Source: Thiosulfativibrio zosterae (GTDB lineage Bacteria; Pseudomonadota; Gammaproteobacteria; Thiomicrospirales; Thiomicrospiraceae). Taken from it: DNA of 64,000 nt. Shown here piece after piece: positions 25,772-34,719 of this stretch (the stretch's first letter is position 1; each line of letters begins with the position of its first letter). Made by a program: the position numbers and the translations under genes. The notes beneath the pieces are model-generated. The model was not told the DNA's origin. It saw only the letters and a program-made list of their open reading frames with translations, and searched no databases. The stretch spans positions 1,905,501-1,969,500 of the forward strand of contig NZ_AP021888.1 in NCBI RefSeq assembly GCF_011398155.1, read 5' to 3'.

Positions 25772-26746
25772 ATGAAAAGACTAGATCAAGTATTAGCGAG
25801 CGAAGGCGTTCCAGCGGAACTAGAGCTTGTTATTGACCACGTAATGATTGCGTGCAAAGACATCGCTTACAAATTAGGTCAAGGCGAATTAGCAGGTATT
25901 CTAGGCGCAACTGAAGACGAAAACATCCAGGGTGAAACGCAAAAAATGCTTGATGTTATTTCAAACGACTTGTTAAAAGACATTCTTTGCGACAACCCTT
26001 ATGTTAAGGGCGTTGGTTCAGAAGAAGAAGACTATACTATTGCTGGTAACCCTAACGGTAAATACCTAGTAACTTTTGACCCTTTAGATGGTTCTTCTAA
26101 CATTGATGTTAACTTATCTGTCGGTACGATTTTCTCTATTCTTGAAGCCCCTGCAGATGACCGTACCGGTGACGATCAAGGCGTTTTCTTACAAACAGGT
26201 CGTAAGCAAGTTGCTGCAGGTTATGTTCTTTACGGTCCTTCAGCCTTATTGGTAATGACCACTGGTAAAGGCGTGAACTTATTCACTCTAGACCGCAATG
26301 TGGGTGAGTTCGTTTTAACGAAGTCTGGCATTCAAATTCCTGAAGATACTGCAGAGTTTGCTATTAACATGTCTAACCAACGCTTCTGGGAACCAGAAAT
26401 GAAACAGTACATTGATGACTGTTTATTAGGTGAAGAAGGTCCATTAGGCAAGCGTTACAACATGCGTTGGGTTGCTTCAATGGTTGCAGAAGTTCACCGT
26501 ATCCTTATCCGTGGTGGTATTTTCATGTACCCTTACGACAAGCGTGATCCTTCAAAAGCGGGCAAATTGCGTTTAATGTACGAAGGTAACCCTATGTCTA
26601 TGATCGTTGAACAAGCCGGTGGCGCTTCTTCTACGGGTCGTATGGATATTATGGATGTTCAACCAAAAGGTATTCATGACCGTGTTCCAGTCGTTTTAGG
26701 TTCTAAAAACGAAGTGGCTAAAGTGGTTGCTTACCATAAATCATAA
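25772..26746 (+). CDS. fbp: Fructose-1,6-bisphosphatase, class I
   Basis: Hydrolyses fructose 1,6-bisphosphate to fructose 6-phosphate in gluconeogenesis and, in autotrophs, the Calvin cycle. The 324 residues match class I enzymes (E. coli 332). The metal-binding motif is FDPLDGSSNIDVNLSVGTIF (about 104-123), preceded by the acidic GSEEEDYTI. The substrate motif GKLRLMYEGNPMSMIVEQAGG (read in two parts) is near residue 270. AGAGAACG precedes the ATG. The 219-bp upstream space holds a small inverted repeat, AAGTC-ATC-GACTT (25654-25666), of doubtful meaning. ppa follows after a terminator. Codon choice looks biased to frequent codons, which suggests high expression. Confidence 0.95.
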   Translation: MKRLDQVLASEGVPAELELVIDHVMIACKDIAYKLGQGELAGILGATEDENIQGETQKMLDVISNDLLKDILCDNPYVKGVGSEEEDYTIAGNPNGKYLVTFDPLDGSSNIDVNLSVGTIFSILEAPADDRTGDDQGVFLQTGRKQVAAGYVLYGPSALLVMTTGKGVNLFTLDRNVGEFVLTKSGIQIPEDTAEFAINMSNQRFWEPEMKQYIDDCLLGEEGPLGKRYNMRWVASMVAEVHRILIRGGIFMYPYDKRDPSKAGKLRLMYEGNPMSMIVEQAGGASSTGRMDIMDVQPKGIHDRVPVVLGSKNEVAKVVAYHKS

Positions 26747-26767
26747 TGGATTAAATCCATAAATCTG

Positions 26768-26794
26768 AAACACCCGCTTCTGGCGGGTGTTTTG
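26768..26794 (+). terminator. Terminator after fbp
   Basis: The stem ACACCCGC / GCGGGTGT with a TTCTG loop, followed by TTTTG. It separates fbp from ppa. Confidence 0.8.
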
Positions 26795-26832
26795 CATTAG
26801 AATTCTCAAAAAATTATATAAAGGAAACTCTC

Positions 26833-27363
26833 ATGGGCTATTCAGCAGTTCCAGCCGGTAAAGATGTACCGAATGATGTTAATGTGATTATCGAAATCCC
26901 AGCGTTTGCACCGCCAATCAAATACGAAGTCGACAAAGAAACAGATCTTGTTTGGGTTGACCGTTTACAAGGCGCCACCATGTCATACCCAGCTAACTAC
27001 GGTTACATCAACGACACCTTGTCTGACGATGGCGATCCAGTGGATGTATTGGTCGTGACACCTCATCCATTGATGATTGGTTCAGTCATTCGTTGTCGTC
27101 CAATTGGCATTTTCCACATGACTGACGATGGCGGACAAGATGCTAAAGTGATTGCCGTGCCCGTGCAAAAACTAACGCCTATCTACAATCATGTTGAAAA
27201 AGTGGAAGACATTCCATTGCTGAAAGAACAAGTTGAGTTATTCTTCAGCCATTACAAAGATATTGAACCAGGTAAATGGGTTAAAGTGGATGGTTGGGGC
27301 GATATTGAAGCCGCTCGTCAAGAAATCCTAAATGGTGTTGCGGCGTTTAAAGCTAAAAAATAA
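26833..27363 (+). CDS. ppa: Inorganic pyrophosphatase
   Basis: Family I soluble pyrophosphatase, hydrolysing PPi to orthophosphate and so pulling biosynthetic reactions forward. The 176 residues match E. coli Ppa (176). The active-site signature is DGDPVDVLV with upstream [18 protein letters not shown], the basic and acidic pocket is [10 protein letters not shown], and [13 protein letters not shown] carries further metal ligands. The end [16 protein letters not shown] is typical. An AAGGAAAC site precedes the ATG. Confidence 0.96.
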   Translation: MGYSAVPAGKDVPNDVNVIIEIPAFAPPIKYEVDKETDLVWVDRLQGATMSYPANYGYINDTLSDDGDPVDVLVVTPHPLMIGSVIRCRPIGIFHMTDDGGQDAKVIAVPVQKLTPIYNHVEKVEDIPLLKEQVELFFSHYKDIEPGKWVKVDGWGDIEAARQEILNGVAAFKAKK

Positions 27364-27390
27364 GCTTTATACCTCTGTGCAATGACCTAC

Positions 27391-27418
27391 AAAAATGCCC
27401 TCAATTGAGGGCATTTTT
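27391..27418. terminator. Perfect-palindrome bidirectional terminator after ppa
   Basis: A 28-bp perfect palindrome, AAAAATGCCCTC followed by its complement, lies between the convergent ppa and DUF3817 genes. A and T tracts form the ends of the stem itself. Confidence 0.88.
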
Positions 27419-27438
27419 ATTTATTGCCTTCAGGTCAA

Positions 27439-27711
27439 TTACTTTAAAACCTTATACTTGTAGACAAAAGTGCCAAAGGGAATCAAGGAAGCAAAAAATC
27501 CCAATACCGCTTTTACGCCACTCAAATGCCCTTTTGCCGCATACCCAAACAACACCGCATTAAACGCCAAGAACAAAACCCCATGAATGGGGCCAATTAA
27601 CTTGACTGCTTCAGGCATATCAAAGTGATATTTCAACGGCATCGCAATCAACAGTAACACCAAAAGTGATGTGCCTTCTAACAAAGCCATAAAGCGTACA
27701 AAACTTAACAT
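27439..27711 (-). CDS. DUF3817 family small membrane protein
   Basis: A 90-residue inner-membrane protein with three hydrophobic segments (about 5-25, 38-60 and 65-85). It has the DUF3817 pattern MALLEGTSLLVLLLIAMPLKY, IGPIHGVLFLAF and SLIPFGTFVYKYK. The start codon overlaps the sulP stop (TAATG), so translation is probably coupled. Function is unknown. The overlap implies a structural or regulatory partner of the SulP transporter (inference). Confidence 0.85.
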   Translation of the reverse strand: MLSFVRFMALLEGTSLLVLLLIAMPLKYHFDMPEAVKLIGPIHGVLFLAFNAVLFGYAAKGHLSGVKAVLGFFASLIPFGTFVYKYKVLK

Positions 27712-29300
27712 TACTGCGCTCCTTTACCACTGATAGACACATGATAATGCGGATCTTCTGACACATTCACTTCAATTAAATCCTTAGCATCTTGCAATAA
27801 CACCTGGCACTCAGGACTTAAGTGTTTTAGGGTAATTTTTTTACCCAGCGTTTGATATTTTTGCGTCAAGCTATGTATTGCTTCAATCCCGGTGTGGTCA
27901 TAAACACGCGAATGCATGAAATCAATCGTCACACAATCAGGGTCATTTTTGGCATCAAACAAGTCCATAAAGTTTTTTGCGGAAGCAAAAAATAACGGAC
28001 CATTCACTTTATAGGTTTTAGTGGTGACACCCTCAACCTCCTCTAAAGAGGTTTCTAATAAAATACGCTCTGCATGCTGCCATGCAAACACCAAAGCCGC
28101 AACAACGATACCGGCAATGACTGCAACAGCCAAATCAAATACCACGGTTAAAACCGTTACCAACACCATTACAAAGGCATCAGCTTTCGTCATACCGCGC
28201 ATAATGTTCCAGCTAGACCAGTTAAAGGTTGCAATCACCACAAAAAACATCAAACCAACCAAGGCACCAATCGGCACCATCTCAATTAAGGGCGATGCAA
28301 TCAACACAATCACCAGCAATCCTAAAGCCGCTGTCACGCCAGACAAACGCCCTGTACCACCCGATTTGACATTAATCATAGACTGACCAATTAACGCACA
28401 CCCCCCCATGGTGCCAAATGCACCAGCCGTGCAATTGGCTGCGCCTAAAGCGATACATTCTTTATTGGCTTTGCCACGCGTTTCGGTAATGTCATCAATT
28501 AAGGTCATGGTTAATAAGGATTCTACGGAACCGATAATGGTCAAAATAATCGCATAGGGCAACACAATCCAAAGGGTTTCCAAAGACCAAAAGTTTGCTG
28601 GCAAGTCCATAAACCAACTCAAGCCCTGAAAGCCACCTGCCACACCATCACCGTAAACCAAAGATTCTAAAGTGCCCGATACTGACGCCTTATCGCCTAC
28701 GGTAATCGCATTAATATCAAAAAACACCACCGCAACCGACACCAGTACTATGGCTGCTAAAGCAGAAGGGATGGCTTTAGTCAGTCGAGGGAGCAGATAA
28801 ATAATGGCCAAAGTCGCCACAATAATGGCAATCATAATATTCAAACTTTGCCCAGTTAACCACTCGCCATCGGCGGTTTTAAACTGGGTAAACTGCGCAA
28901 TTAAAATAATCAACGCTAAGCCATTGACAAAGCCCAACATGACCGAACTGGGCACCATGCGAATAAACCGCCCCCACTTCATCACGCCTATGAATATTTG
29001 AAATGCCCCCATCATAATGACGGCTAAAAATAAAAAGGAAGCGCCATGCTCCATCACCAAATGCATCATCACCACCGCCAAAGAGCCTGCGGCGGCGGTA
29101 ATCATGCCGGGGCGACCGCCAAATATTGCGGTAATCATGCCCACAATAATAGCGGCATATAAACCCACTAAAGGGTGAACGCCAGCCACAAAAGCAAAGG
29201 CCACCGCCTCTGGCACCAATGCCAAAGCAACCGTAATACCCGATAAGGTGTCGTTTTTGTAAACACGCCAATCGAAATTGGCTTGTGGTGTTGGATTCAT
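27711..29300 (-). CDS. SulP family anion transporter with STAS domain
   Basis: Inner-membrane SLC26/SulP transporter of 529 residues. The transmembrane core (about 15-410) includes the TM1 region LSGITVALALVPEAVAFAF and the TM3 Gly-rich FGGRPGMITAAAGSLAVVM. A C-terminal STAS domain follows (about 420-525; TKTYKVNGPLFFASAKNF, VTIDFMHSRVYDHTGIEAIHSL). The family moves sulfate, bicarbonate or other anions. In marine cyanobacteria BicA is a SulP bicarbonate importer, and SulP genes have been linked to inorganic carbon uptake in autotrophic relatives. Sequence alone does not choose the anion. AAGGAAG precedes the ATG. It overlaps the DUF3817 gene downstream. Confidence 0.92.
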   Translation of the reverse strand: MNPTPQANFDWRVYKNDTLSGITVALALVPEAVAFAFVAGVHPLVGLYAAIIVGMITAIFGGRPGMITAAAGSLAVVMMHLVMEHGASFLFLAVIMMGAFQIFIGVMKWGRFIRMVPSSVMLGFVNGLALIILIAQFTQFKTADGEWLTGQSLNIMIAIIVATLAIIYLLPRLTKAIPSALAAIVLVSVAVVFFDINAITVGDKASVSGTLESLVYGDGVAGGFQGLSWFMDLPANFWSLETLWIVLPYAIILTIIGSVESLLTMTLIDDITETRGKANKECIALGAANCTAGAFGTMGGCALIGQSMINVKSGGTGRLSGVTAALGLLVIVLIASPLIEMVPIGALVGLMFFVVIATFNWSSWNIMRGMTKADAFVMVLVTVLTVVFDLAVAVIAGIVVAALVFAWQHAERILLETSLEEVEGVTTKTYKVNGPLFFASAKNFMDLFDAKNDPDCVTIDFMHSRVYDHTGIEAIHSLTQKYQTLGKKITLKHLSPECQVLLQDAKDLIEVNVSEDPHYHVSISGKGAQ

Positions 29301-29403
29301 GCTAAAACTTCCTTTCCTAAAATTTAACGCATGATTTTAACAGAATGTGGCTAAAATAGGGCAGCAACCCCAACACAGAATAGAACTTCAAGAGGAAAAA
29401 GGC

Positions 29404-29550
29404 ATGTGGATTCACCATATTGGCGAAATTGCGATTGGATTATTTGTATTATTATTTGCTGCGCATTTTGGTTTACATTTTTTATTTAAATGGCAAAAGC
29501 ACCGTCGTCAGGCAGACGAACACAAATCTGAAAATACCCAAGAAAAGTAA
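29404..29550 (+). CDS. Small single-span membrane protein, 48 residues
   Basis: I place the start at the ATG at 29404 (AGAGGAAAAAGGC upstream) rather than at the longer in-frame option 57 bp earlier. The protein has one hydrophobic helix (IGEIAIGLFVLLFAAHFGLH, about residues 5-24), then a basic and charged tail (KWQKHRRQADEHKSEN), so the C-terminus is likely cytoplasmic. I recognise no family. It is divergent from sulP with a gap of about 100 bp, and a structured terminator follows at once. It could be a membrane-complex subunit or regulator. Confidence 0.6.
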   Translation: MWIHHIGEIAIGLFVLLFAAHFGLHFLFKWQKHRRQADEHKSENTQEK

Positions 29551-29619
29551 AAAAAAGCCGCTAAATTTAACCAGCACCCTAAAGGGCATAAAGCCTGGTT
29601 GTTTTTAACGGCTTTTTTA
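29550..29619. terminator. Branched bidirectional terminator
   Basis: The outer stem AAAAAAGCCG / CGGCTTTTTT encloses AACCAG / CTGGTT and a small CCCT-AAA-GGG hairpin. It ends both the small membrane-protein gene and the convergent ppnP. The inner AACCAG...CCTGGTT resembles the dispersed palindrome split by an insert of about 19 bp. Confidence 0.7.
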
Positions 29620-29646
29620 GGTTTAAAACGGTTTTAAATGGCGTAA

Positions 29647-29961
29647 TTAAACCAAATAAGTACAGCAGTAATCCGCAACGGTTTTGACTTTAATACCAAA
29701 CTTAGAATGGGCAGGCACTTCAAAGGTTTCACCTGCTGGAATGGTTTGCCATTGCGTTTGGCCAGGCAATAAAACTTCAACTTCACCGGCTAACATTTCC
29801 ATGATTTCAGCGGCATCTGTCCCAAACTCGTACTCACCTGGCATCATGATACCTAGGGTTTTATAAGAACCATCCGCAAAAATAACCTTACGGCTAGTTA
29901 CCTTACCTTCAAAATACACATTGGCTTCACGCACAACGGTGACATTGTTAAATTCAGACAT
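29647..29961 (-). CDS. ppnP: Pyrimidine/purine nucleoside phosphorylase
   Basis: Small cupin enzyme (formerly YaiE/DUF1255) that phosphorolyses several nucleosides. The 104 residues match the family (E. coli 94). The pattern is [25 protein letters not shown] (read in two parts), [35 protein letters not shown], then [17 protein letters not shown] with the conserved PAHS, and the ending YCCTYLV. A good ribosome site (AAAAAGGAAA) precedes the ATG. It stands alone between a terminator and the RND operon end. Confidence 0.9.
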   Translation of the reverse strand: MSEFNNVTVVREANVYFEGKVTSRKVIFADGSYKTLGIMMPGEYEFGTDAAEIMEMLAGEVEVLLPGQTQWQTIPAGETFEVPAHSKFGIKVKTVADYCCTYLV

Positions 29962-30003
29962 GTTTTTTCCTTTTTGTAAATTGCTGGCGAATTATACCCA
30001 AAC

Positions 30004-30240
30004 TTAAACCGACTCAGGTGTTTTTAAAGTTTTGGCCACCAAGCGTTTTACAATCGGTGCAACCACCACCACTATCGGGAAAGCAATCGCCCAAGTGGGA
30101 ATCCACGCAGATAACCAACGCATCACAAAATGTTCAACCAACCCTAAATTAATCATGGTAATAAAAAACGACATAATAAAAGACATTAAAAATGACATAT
30201 AAAAAGCAAACACCACACCTTGGTATTTTGGATGAATCAT
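30004..30240 (-). CDS. DUF2798 family small membrane protein
   Basis: A 78-residue protein with two hydrophobic helices (about 8-32 and 45-63) in the DUF2798 pattern: FAFYMSFLMSFIMSFFITMINLG (read in two parts), then WAIAFPIVVVVAPIVKRLV. It starts 2 bp after the RND permease stop, so it is the third gene of the efflux operon. Function is unknown. Position suggests an accessory to the pump or to the response that induces it. Confidence 0.82.
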   Translation of the reverse strand: MIHPKYQGVVFAFYMSFLMSFIMSFFITMINLGLVEHFVMRWLSAWIPTWAIAFPIVVVVAPIVKRLVAKTLKTPESV

Positions 30241-30242
30241 AA

Positions 30243-33200
30243 CTAAACTCGCTTCTTTAAAAACTGTTGAACCAATACAAAAAACATTGGGATAAAAAAT
30301 ATGCCTAACAAAGTCGCCGACAACATACCGCCAATAACGCCATTCCCGATGGCATTATGCGCCCCAGAACCGGCGCCCGTGCTCAGTGCCAAAGGCAACA
30401 CACCAAACCCAAAGGCTAGCGAGGTCATGATGATTGGACGCAAACGCATTCTGGCCGCATTCACGGTCGCTTCCACCAACTCTACGCCCTGCTCGACTTG
30501 CTCTTTGGCAAACTCCACAATCAAAATGGCATTTTTAGTGGCTAAACCTAAGATGGTTAACATCCCCACCTGAAAGTAAATGTCGCTCGGCTTACCGGTC
30601 AGCATGGCAGCTAATAAAACCCCCAGTACACCCAAAGGCAATACCAGCATAACCGAAATGGGTAAGCCCCAGCTTTCGTACAAAGCCGCTAACACTAGGA
30701 AAATAACCAATACCGACAAGATATAGAGCAGCATCGCCTGTTGGCCAGATTTTTTCTCTTCATAAGACAAACCTGTCCAATCTAAAGAAACGCCCGCTGG
30801 CAATTTAGCCACCAAGCCCTCCATCAAACTCAGTGCTTGACCCGAACTGATAAAGGGCAAAGACATCCCCATCACTTCCATCGCAGCCTCGCCATTGTAA
30901 CGCTCTAACTTAGGCGACTCTTGCGTCCAAGACAAGGTTGCAAACGACGACACGGGCACTAAATCACCTTGATTATTACGCACATACCAACTTTTTAAAT
31001 CTTCTGGTGTCATACGAGAATCGGCATCTGCTTGTACAAAAACGCGCTTAACCTTACCCTGATAAATAAAGTCATCCACATAAGCACTTCCCCAAGCAAT
31101 CGACAGGGATTTATTGACCTCCGCCAAAGACAAGCCTAAAGCGGCAGCTTTATCACGATCAACCTCTAACTTTAATGTAGGCGCTGGTTCTTGACCATTT
31201 GGGCGAACGCCAATCAAACCCGGTGTTTGGCTGGCCATTCCCAATAATTGATTGCGGGCATTTATTAAGGCTTCACGCCCCATCCCGACATTGTCTTTTA
31301 AGAACATATCAAAACCAGCCGCATTCCCCAACTCCATCACCGCTGGCGGGGCAAAAGCAAACACCATGGCTTCGTTGATTTGACTGAAGGCTTGCATCGC
31401 TCGCCCGCTAATGGCATTCACTGACTGAGATGGTAGAGGGCGTTCACTCCAATCCTTCAATTTAATAAATGCCATCGCTGTATTTTGACCTGTTCCAGAG
31501 AAGTTGAAACCTAAGATGGTGAACAAGCCATCAATATTATTGGCTTCTTTCTCCAAGAAATGCGCTTCTAATTTTTTCACCACTGCCAAAGTTTGCTCTT
31601 GAGTTGCCCCCGCTGGCATCATCACTTGGCTCATCATCATGCCCTGGTCTTCATTGGGCAGAAAACCTGAAGGGGTTTTCAAATACAAAAAAGTCACGCC
31701 AGCAATCACGGCTAAATACAAAATCACAAACCCATAACGCCAGCGAATAACCGCTCTCACACCAGACGCATAACCTCGCGTGGTTGCCATAAACCCGCGG
31801 TTAAACCAACCGTAAAACCCTTTATTTTCGGCTTCTTTATCAACAGGTTTTAAAATAGTCGCACACAAGGCAGGTGTTAAGATAAATGCCGTTAAAACCG
31901 ACAACACCATCGCCGAAACGATGGTCACGGAAAATTGCTGATAAATTACCCCCGCTGAACCCGGGAAAAAGGCCATGGGTAAAAAGACCGCACTCAATAC
32001 CAATCCAATCCCAATCAACGCGCCAGAGATTTGATTCATTGAACGCTGCGTGGCTTCTTTAGCAGATACACCCTCTTCATGCATAATCCGCTCAACATTT
32101 TCCACCACGACTATGGCATCATCCACTAATAACCCTATGGCCAACACCATTGCGAACATGGTTAGAGTATTAATGGAGTATCCAAATAATGCCAAAACGC
32201 CAAATGTTCCCAGCAAAACGACTGGCACTGCAATGGTTGGAATCAGCGTGGCTCTAAAATTCCCTAAGAACAAATACATCACCAAAAATACTAAAACGAT
32301 GGCTTCTAGCAAAGTTTGAATGACCGATTGAATCGACATTTTCACGAAAGGCGTGGTGTCATAAGCCACCACATAATCCATGCCTTTCGGGAAAAAGACT
32401 TTGAGTTCTTCCAGTTTTTTGATGACATTTTCTTGAGTGTCTAAAGCATTGGCGCCACTGGCCAGTTTAACTGCCAAACCAGCAACCGGAACCCCTTTGT
32501 AGCGAGCGATGCGGCCATAACCTTCTGCACCCAACTCAACTCGTGCAACATCTTTAATTCTGATCACCGAGCCTTGCTCATCACTTTTAATCAAAATATT
32601 GCCAAAATCTTCAGCCGTTTTAAGCCTGCCTTGCAAATGGATGGTCGCATTAATGGGTTGCCCTGCCACAGAGGGAACATCGCCCAACTGCCCAGCCGTT
32701 ACGACCGCATTATTGGCTTGCAATGCATTAACCACATCAATTGAAGTCAATGAATACTGATTTAATTTATCCTGGTTTAACCAAACCCGCATCGCGTATT
32801 GCGATGAAAATAAAGTCACTTCACCAACGCCTTCAACCCGGCTCATGGCATCGGCAATATAGGTGTTAATGTAATCACCCAAATCAATTGCAGTTTGACT
32901 GCCATCTTTAGAAATAAAACCAATCACCGACAAGAAATTACGCACGGCTTTATTCACTTGAAGCCCTTGACGCTGGACTTCGCTGGGCAAAGACGCTGTG
33001 GCCAACTGTAACTTGTTTTGCACCTGCATTTGCGCGGTGTCGATATTGGTTTTGTTATCAAAGGTGAGGGTAATGGTTGCCGTGCCCGTTGATTCGCTGG
33101 CCGAGCGCATATACAACAGGCCATCCAACCCTTTCATTTTATTTTCAATGACTTGCGTCACCGTTTCTTCAATGGTTTTGGCTGATGCCCCAGGATAGGT

Positions 33201-33374
33201 TGCCACAATCGAAATAGACGGTGGTGCAATACTGGGGTACTGAGCAATTGGTAAATTCATTAAAGAAATACTGCCGCCCAACATCACTAAAATGGCCAAA
33301 GCCCAAGCAAATACTGGGCGATGGGCAAAAAAGTTGGCAAAAGTTGCGCGATTTAAATCAGGCAAAGCATTCAT
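30243..33374 (-). CDS. RND multidrug efflux permease (HAE1 family)
   Basis: AcrB/MexB-type proton-driven inner-membrane pump; 1043 residues is normal. The N-terminus FANFFAHRPVFAWALAI leads into the first helix. Two large periplasmic loops (about 40-330 and 560-865) bracket the helix bundles. The proton-relay Asp pair is in GLLVDDAIVVVENVERIM (about 405-420) and the relay Lys is in ILGLATKNAILIVEFAKE (about 940-957). The likely substrates are hydrophobic antibiotics, detergents or solvents. The gene overlaps the adaptor gene by 4 bp (ATGA). No TolC-type outer-membrane channel is encoded nearby, so a distant one must serve. Confidence 0.95.
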   Translation of the reverse strand: MNALPDLNRATFANFFAHRPVFAWALAILVMLGGSISLMNLPIAQYPSIAPPSISIVATYPGASAKTIEETVTQVIENKMKGLDGLLYMRSASESTGTATITLTFDNKTNIDTAQMQVQNKLQLATASLPSEVQRQGLQVNKAVRNFLSVIGFISKDGSQTAIDLGDYINTYIADAMSRVEGVGEVTLFSSQYAMRVWLNQDKLNQYSLTSIDVVNALQANNAVVTAGQLGDVPSVAGQPINATIHLQGRLKTAEDFGNILIKSDEQGSVIRIKDVARVELGAEGYGRIARYKGVPVAGLAVKLASGANALDTQENVIKKLEELKVFFPKGMDYVVAYDTTPFVKMSIQSVIQTLLEAIVLVFLVMYLFLGNFRATLIPTIAVPVVLLGTFGVLALFGYSINTLTMFAMVLAIGLLVDDAIVVVENVERIMHEEGVSAKEATQRSMNQISGALIGIGLVLSAVFLPMAFFPGSAGVIYQQFSVTIVSAMVLSVLTAFILTPALCATILKPVDKEAENKGFYGWFNRGFMATTRGYASGVRAVIRWRYGFVILYLAVIAGVTFLYLKTPSGFLPNEDQGMMMSQVMMPAGATQEQTLAVVKKLEAHFLEKEANNIDGLFTILGFNFSGTGQNTAMAFIKLKDWSERPLPSQSVNAISGRAMQAFSQINEAMVFAFAPPAVMELGNAAGFDMFLKDNVGMGREALINARNQLLGMASQTPGLIGVRPNGQEPAPTLKLEVDRDKAAALGLSLAEVNKSLSIAWGSAYVDDFIYQGKVKRVFVQADADSRMTPEDLKSWYVRNNQGDLVPVSSFATLSWTQESPKLERYNGEAAMEVMGMSLPFISSGQALSLMEGLVAKLPAGVSLDWTGLSYEEKKSGQQAMLLYILSVLVIFLVLAALYESWGLPISVMLVLPLGVLGVLLAAMLTGKPSDIYFQVGMLTILGLATKNAILIVEFAKEQVEQGVELVEATVNAARMRLRPIIMTSLAFGFGVLPLALSTGAGSGAHNAIGNGVIGGMLSATLLGIFFIPMFFVLVQQFLKKRV

Positions 33375-34579
33375 GCACCCACCTCGTTTTTAGGCTTGGC
33401 AACGGCCGCAGCAGACTCTATTTCAACTTGAACCACCGTACCAGGACGCAAGGTTTGTAATCCTTTGGTAATGACCAAATCACCCTCTTTTAGACCTTGG
33501 GTAATCACCCACTGCCCCTCAAACAAACCGGCTTCTGTGACCGGTTGTGGCATGGCTTTATCATCTGCCCCCACAAGCATGACTTTTGCCTGACCCACAT
33601 TATCGCGACTTAAAGCTTGAGGCGGCAGCAATATCACCTGCTCTCTCTCCCCTAATTGAAACTCACCACGCACAAACAAGCCGGGCAGGAGTTGTGCACT
33701 GGCATTATCAAAAGCGACTCTAACCACAACGGTGTCTTTTGCCGCATTGACCGCCTGCTCAATCAAAATAATTTGCCCTGCAACTTTGGCATCAGATGTT
33801 TTGGATTTTAAGTTAACTGGCGCCCATTGCTGAGTCGTTTGAAAGGTTGATTGCAATTTTAAAGCAACCGATGATGGCACAGAAAAATCCACATAAACTT
33901 GATTTAAATCTTGCACCAAAGCCAAAGCACCTGCCTGATTTGCCGTGACCAAAGCCCCAGGCATCACAAAAGAGCGCCCTATGACCCCGCTAATGGGAGA
34001 ACGGATTTGGGTGCGTTCTAAATTAATTTCGGCATTTTTTAAAGCTGCTTGCGCCACCAACACCTGCGCTTCGGCGGTATTTTGTGCCGCAATTGAGTTA
34101 TCAACATCTTGTTCACTGATGGCATTAATTTTGACAATGCGCTGGTTACGCTTAACGGTTAATTTGGCATTTTCTAAAGTCGACTTAGCCGCGCTCACCG
34201 AGGCCAAAGCACTTTCATAAGCGGCGCGATAACTTTCATCATCTATTTGATACAACACTTGATCTTTTTCAACGCGCGCACCTTCGACAAAGTTTTTGGA
34301 CAACACGATGCCTGTCACCTGCGGTCTAATTTCTGCCAAATCCTTGGCAACCACGCGCCCCATGGCTTCAGCTAACTCTGGAATGTTTTGCGGTGCAACC
34401 TGAATGGCAGAGACTTTAGGCGCTGGCTTTTGGGGCATAGCGGGTTTGGCAGCCGCTTCTTTTTGCGAAGCATCAGCGGCTAACGCAACCCCTTGACCCG
34501 TCGCTAAAAAGGCAGCAAAAGTTAACAGTGCCAAAACTTTGATTTTATTTTTTAATAGAGAGTTCGGAGCGTAAAACAT
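33371..34579 (-). CDS. RND efflux periplasmic adaptor (membrane fusion protein)
   Basis: AcrA/MexA-type adaptor linking pump to outer-membrane channel. The start at 34579 (AAGGAAG six bp before) gives 402 residues. The signal peptide IKVLALLTFAAFLATGQGVALA has no lipobox, unlike AcrA, so the protein is probably soluble in the periplasm. The order is: lipoyl half (EIRPQVTGIVLSKNFVEGARVEKDQVLYQID, about 85-115, read in parts), alpha-hairpin (about 118-190), second lipoyl half (TQIRSPISGVIGRSFVMPGALV), beta barrel and membrane-proximal domain (VILLPPQALSRD). It is first in the operon and faces the MarR gene. Confidence 0.92.
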   Translation of the reverse strand: MFYAPNSLLKNKIKVLALLTFAAFLATGQGVALAADASQKEAAAKPAMPQKPAPKVSAIQVAPQNIPELAEAMGRVVAKDLAEIRPQVTGIVLSKNFVEGARVEKDQVLYQIDDESYRAAYESALASVSAAKSTLENAKLTVKRNQRIVKINAISEQDVDNSIAAQNTAEAQVLVAQAALKNAEINLERTQIRSPISGVIGRSFVMPGALVTANQAGALALVQDLNQVYVDFSVPSSVALKLQSTFQTTQQWAPVNLKSKTSDAKVAGQIILIEQAVNAAKDTVVVRVAFDNASAQLLPGLFVRGEFQLGEREQVILLPPQALSRDNVGQAKVMLVGADDKAMPQPVTEAGLFEGQWVITQGLKEGDLVITKGLQTLRPGTVVQVEIESAAAVAKPKNEVGA

Positions 34580-34623
34580 GCAAGGCTTCCTTGTAATAGG
34601 GTTTGGCTGCAAATCAGAAATGA

Positions 34624-34635
34624 CTTTCTGGAAAG
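34624..34635. promoter_or_regulatory. Operator-like palindrome 1 between the RND operon and marR
   Basis: CTTTCTGGAAAG is an inverted repeat with 5-bp arms. It shares its arms with a perfect palindrome 42 bp further on (centre to centre, four helical turns). This is a likely binding site for the divergently encoded MarR regulator. Confidence 0.65.
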
Positions 34636-34665
34636 ATAATTAACCGTATTCTAACCAAAAACTAT

Positions 34666-34677
34666 CTTTCTAGAAAG
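34666..34677. promoter_or_regulatory. Operator-like palindrome 2 between the RND operon and marR
   Basis: CTTTCTAGAAAG is a perfect 12-bp palindrome with the wider context ATCTTTCTAGAAAGGT. It lies 42 bp upstream of the marR start and pairs with the site at 34624. Confidence 0.7.
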
Positions 34678-34719
34678 GTTTTTTATATAATTCTTCAAAT
34701 GAATTAACGGGAATTCTAA

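Noticed and set aside
30243-34579. A heavy-metal (CusA-type) RND pump
   Set aside because: The permease has the HAE1 proton-relay motif GLLVDDAIVVVEN and lacks the Met-rich metal-binding motifs of CusA; the regulator is MarR, not a metal-sensing two-component system.
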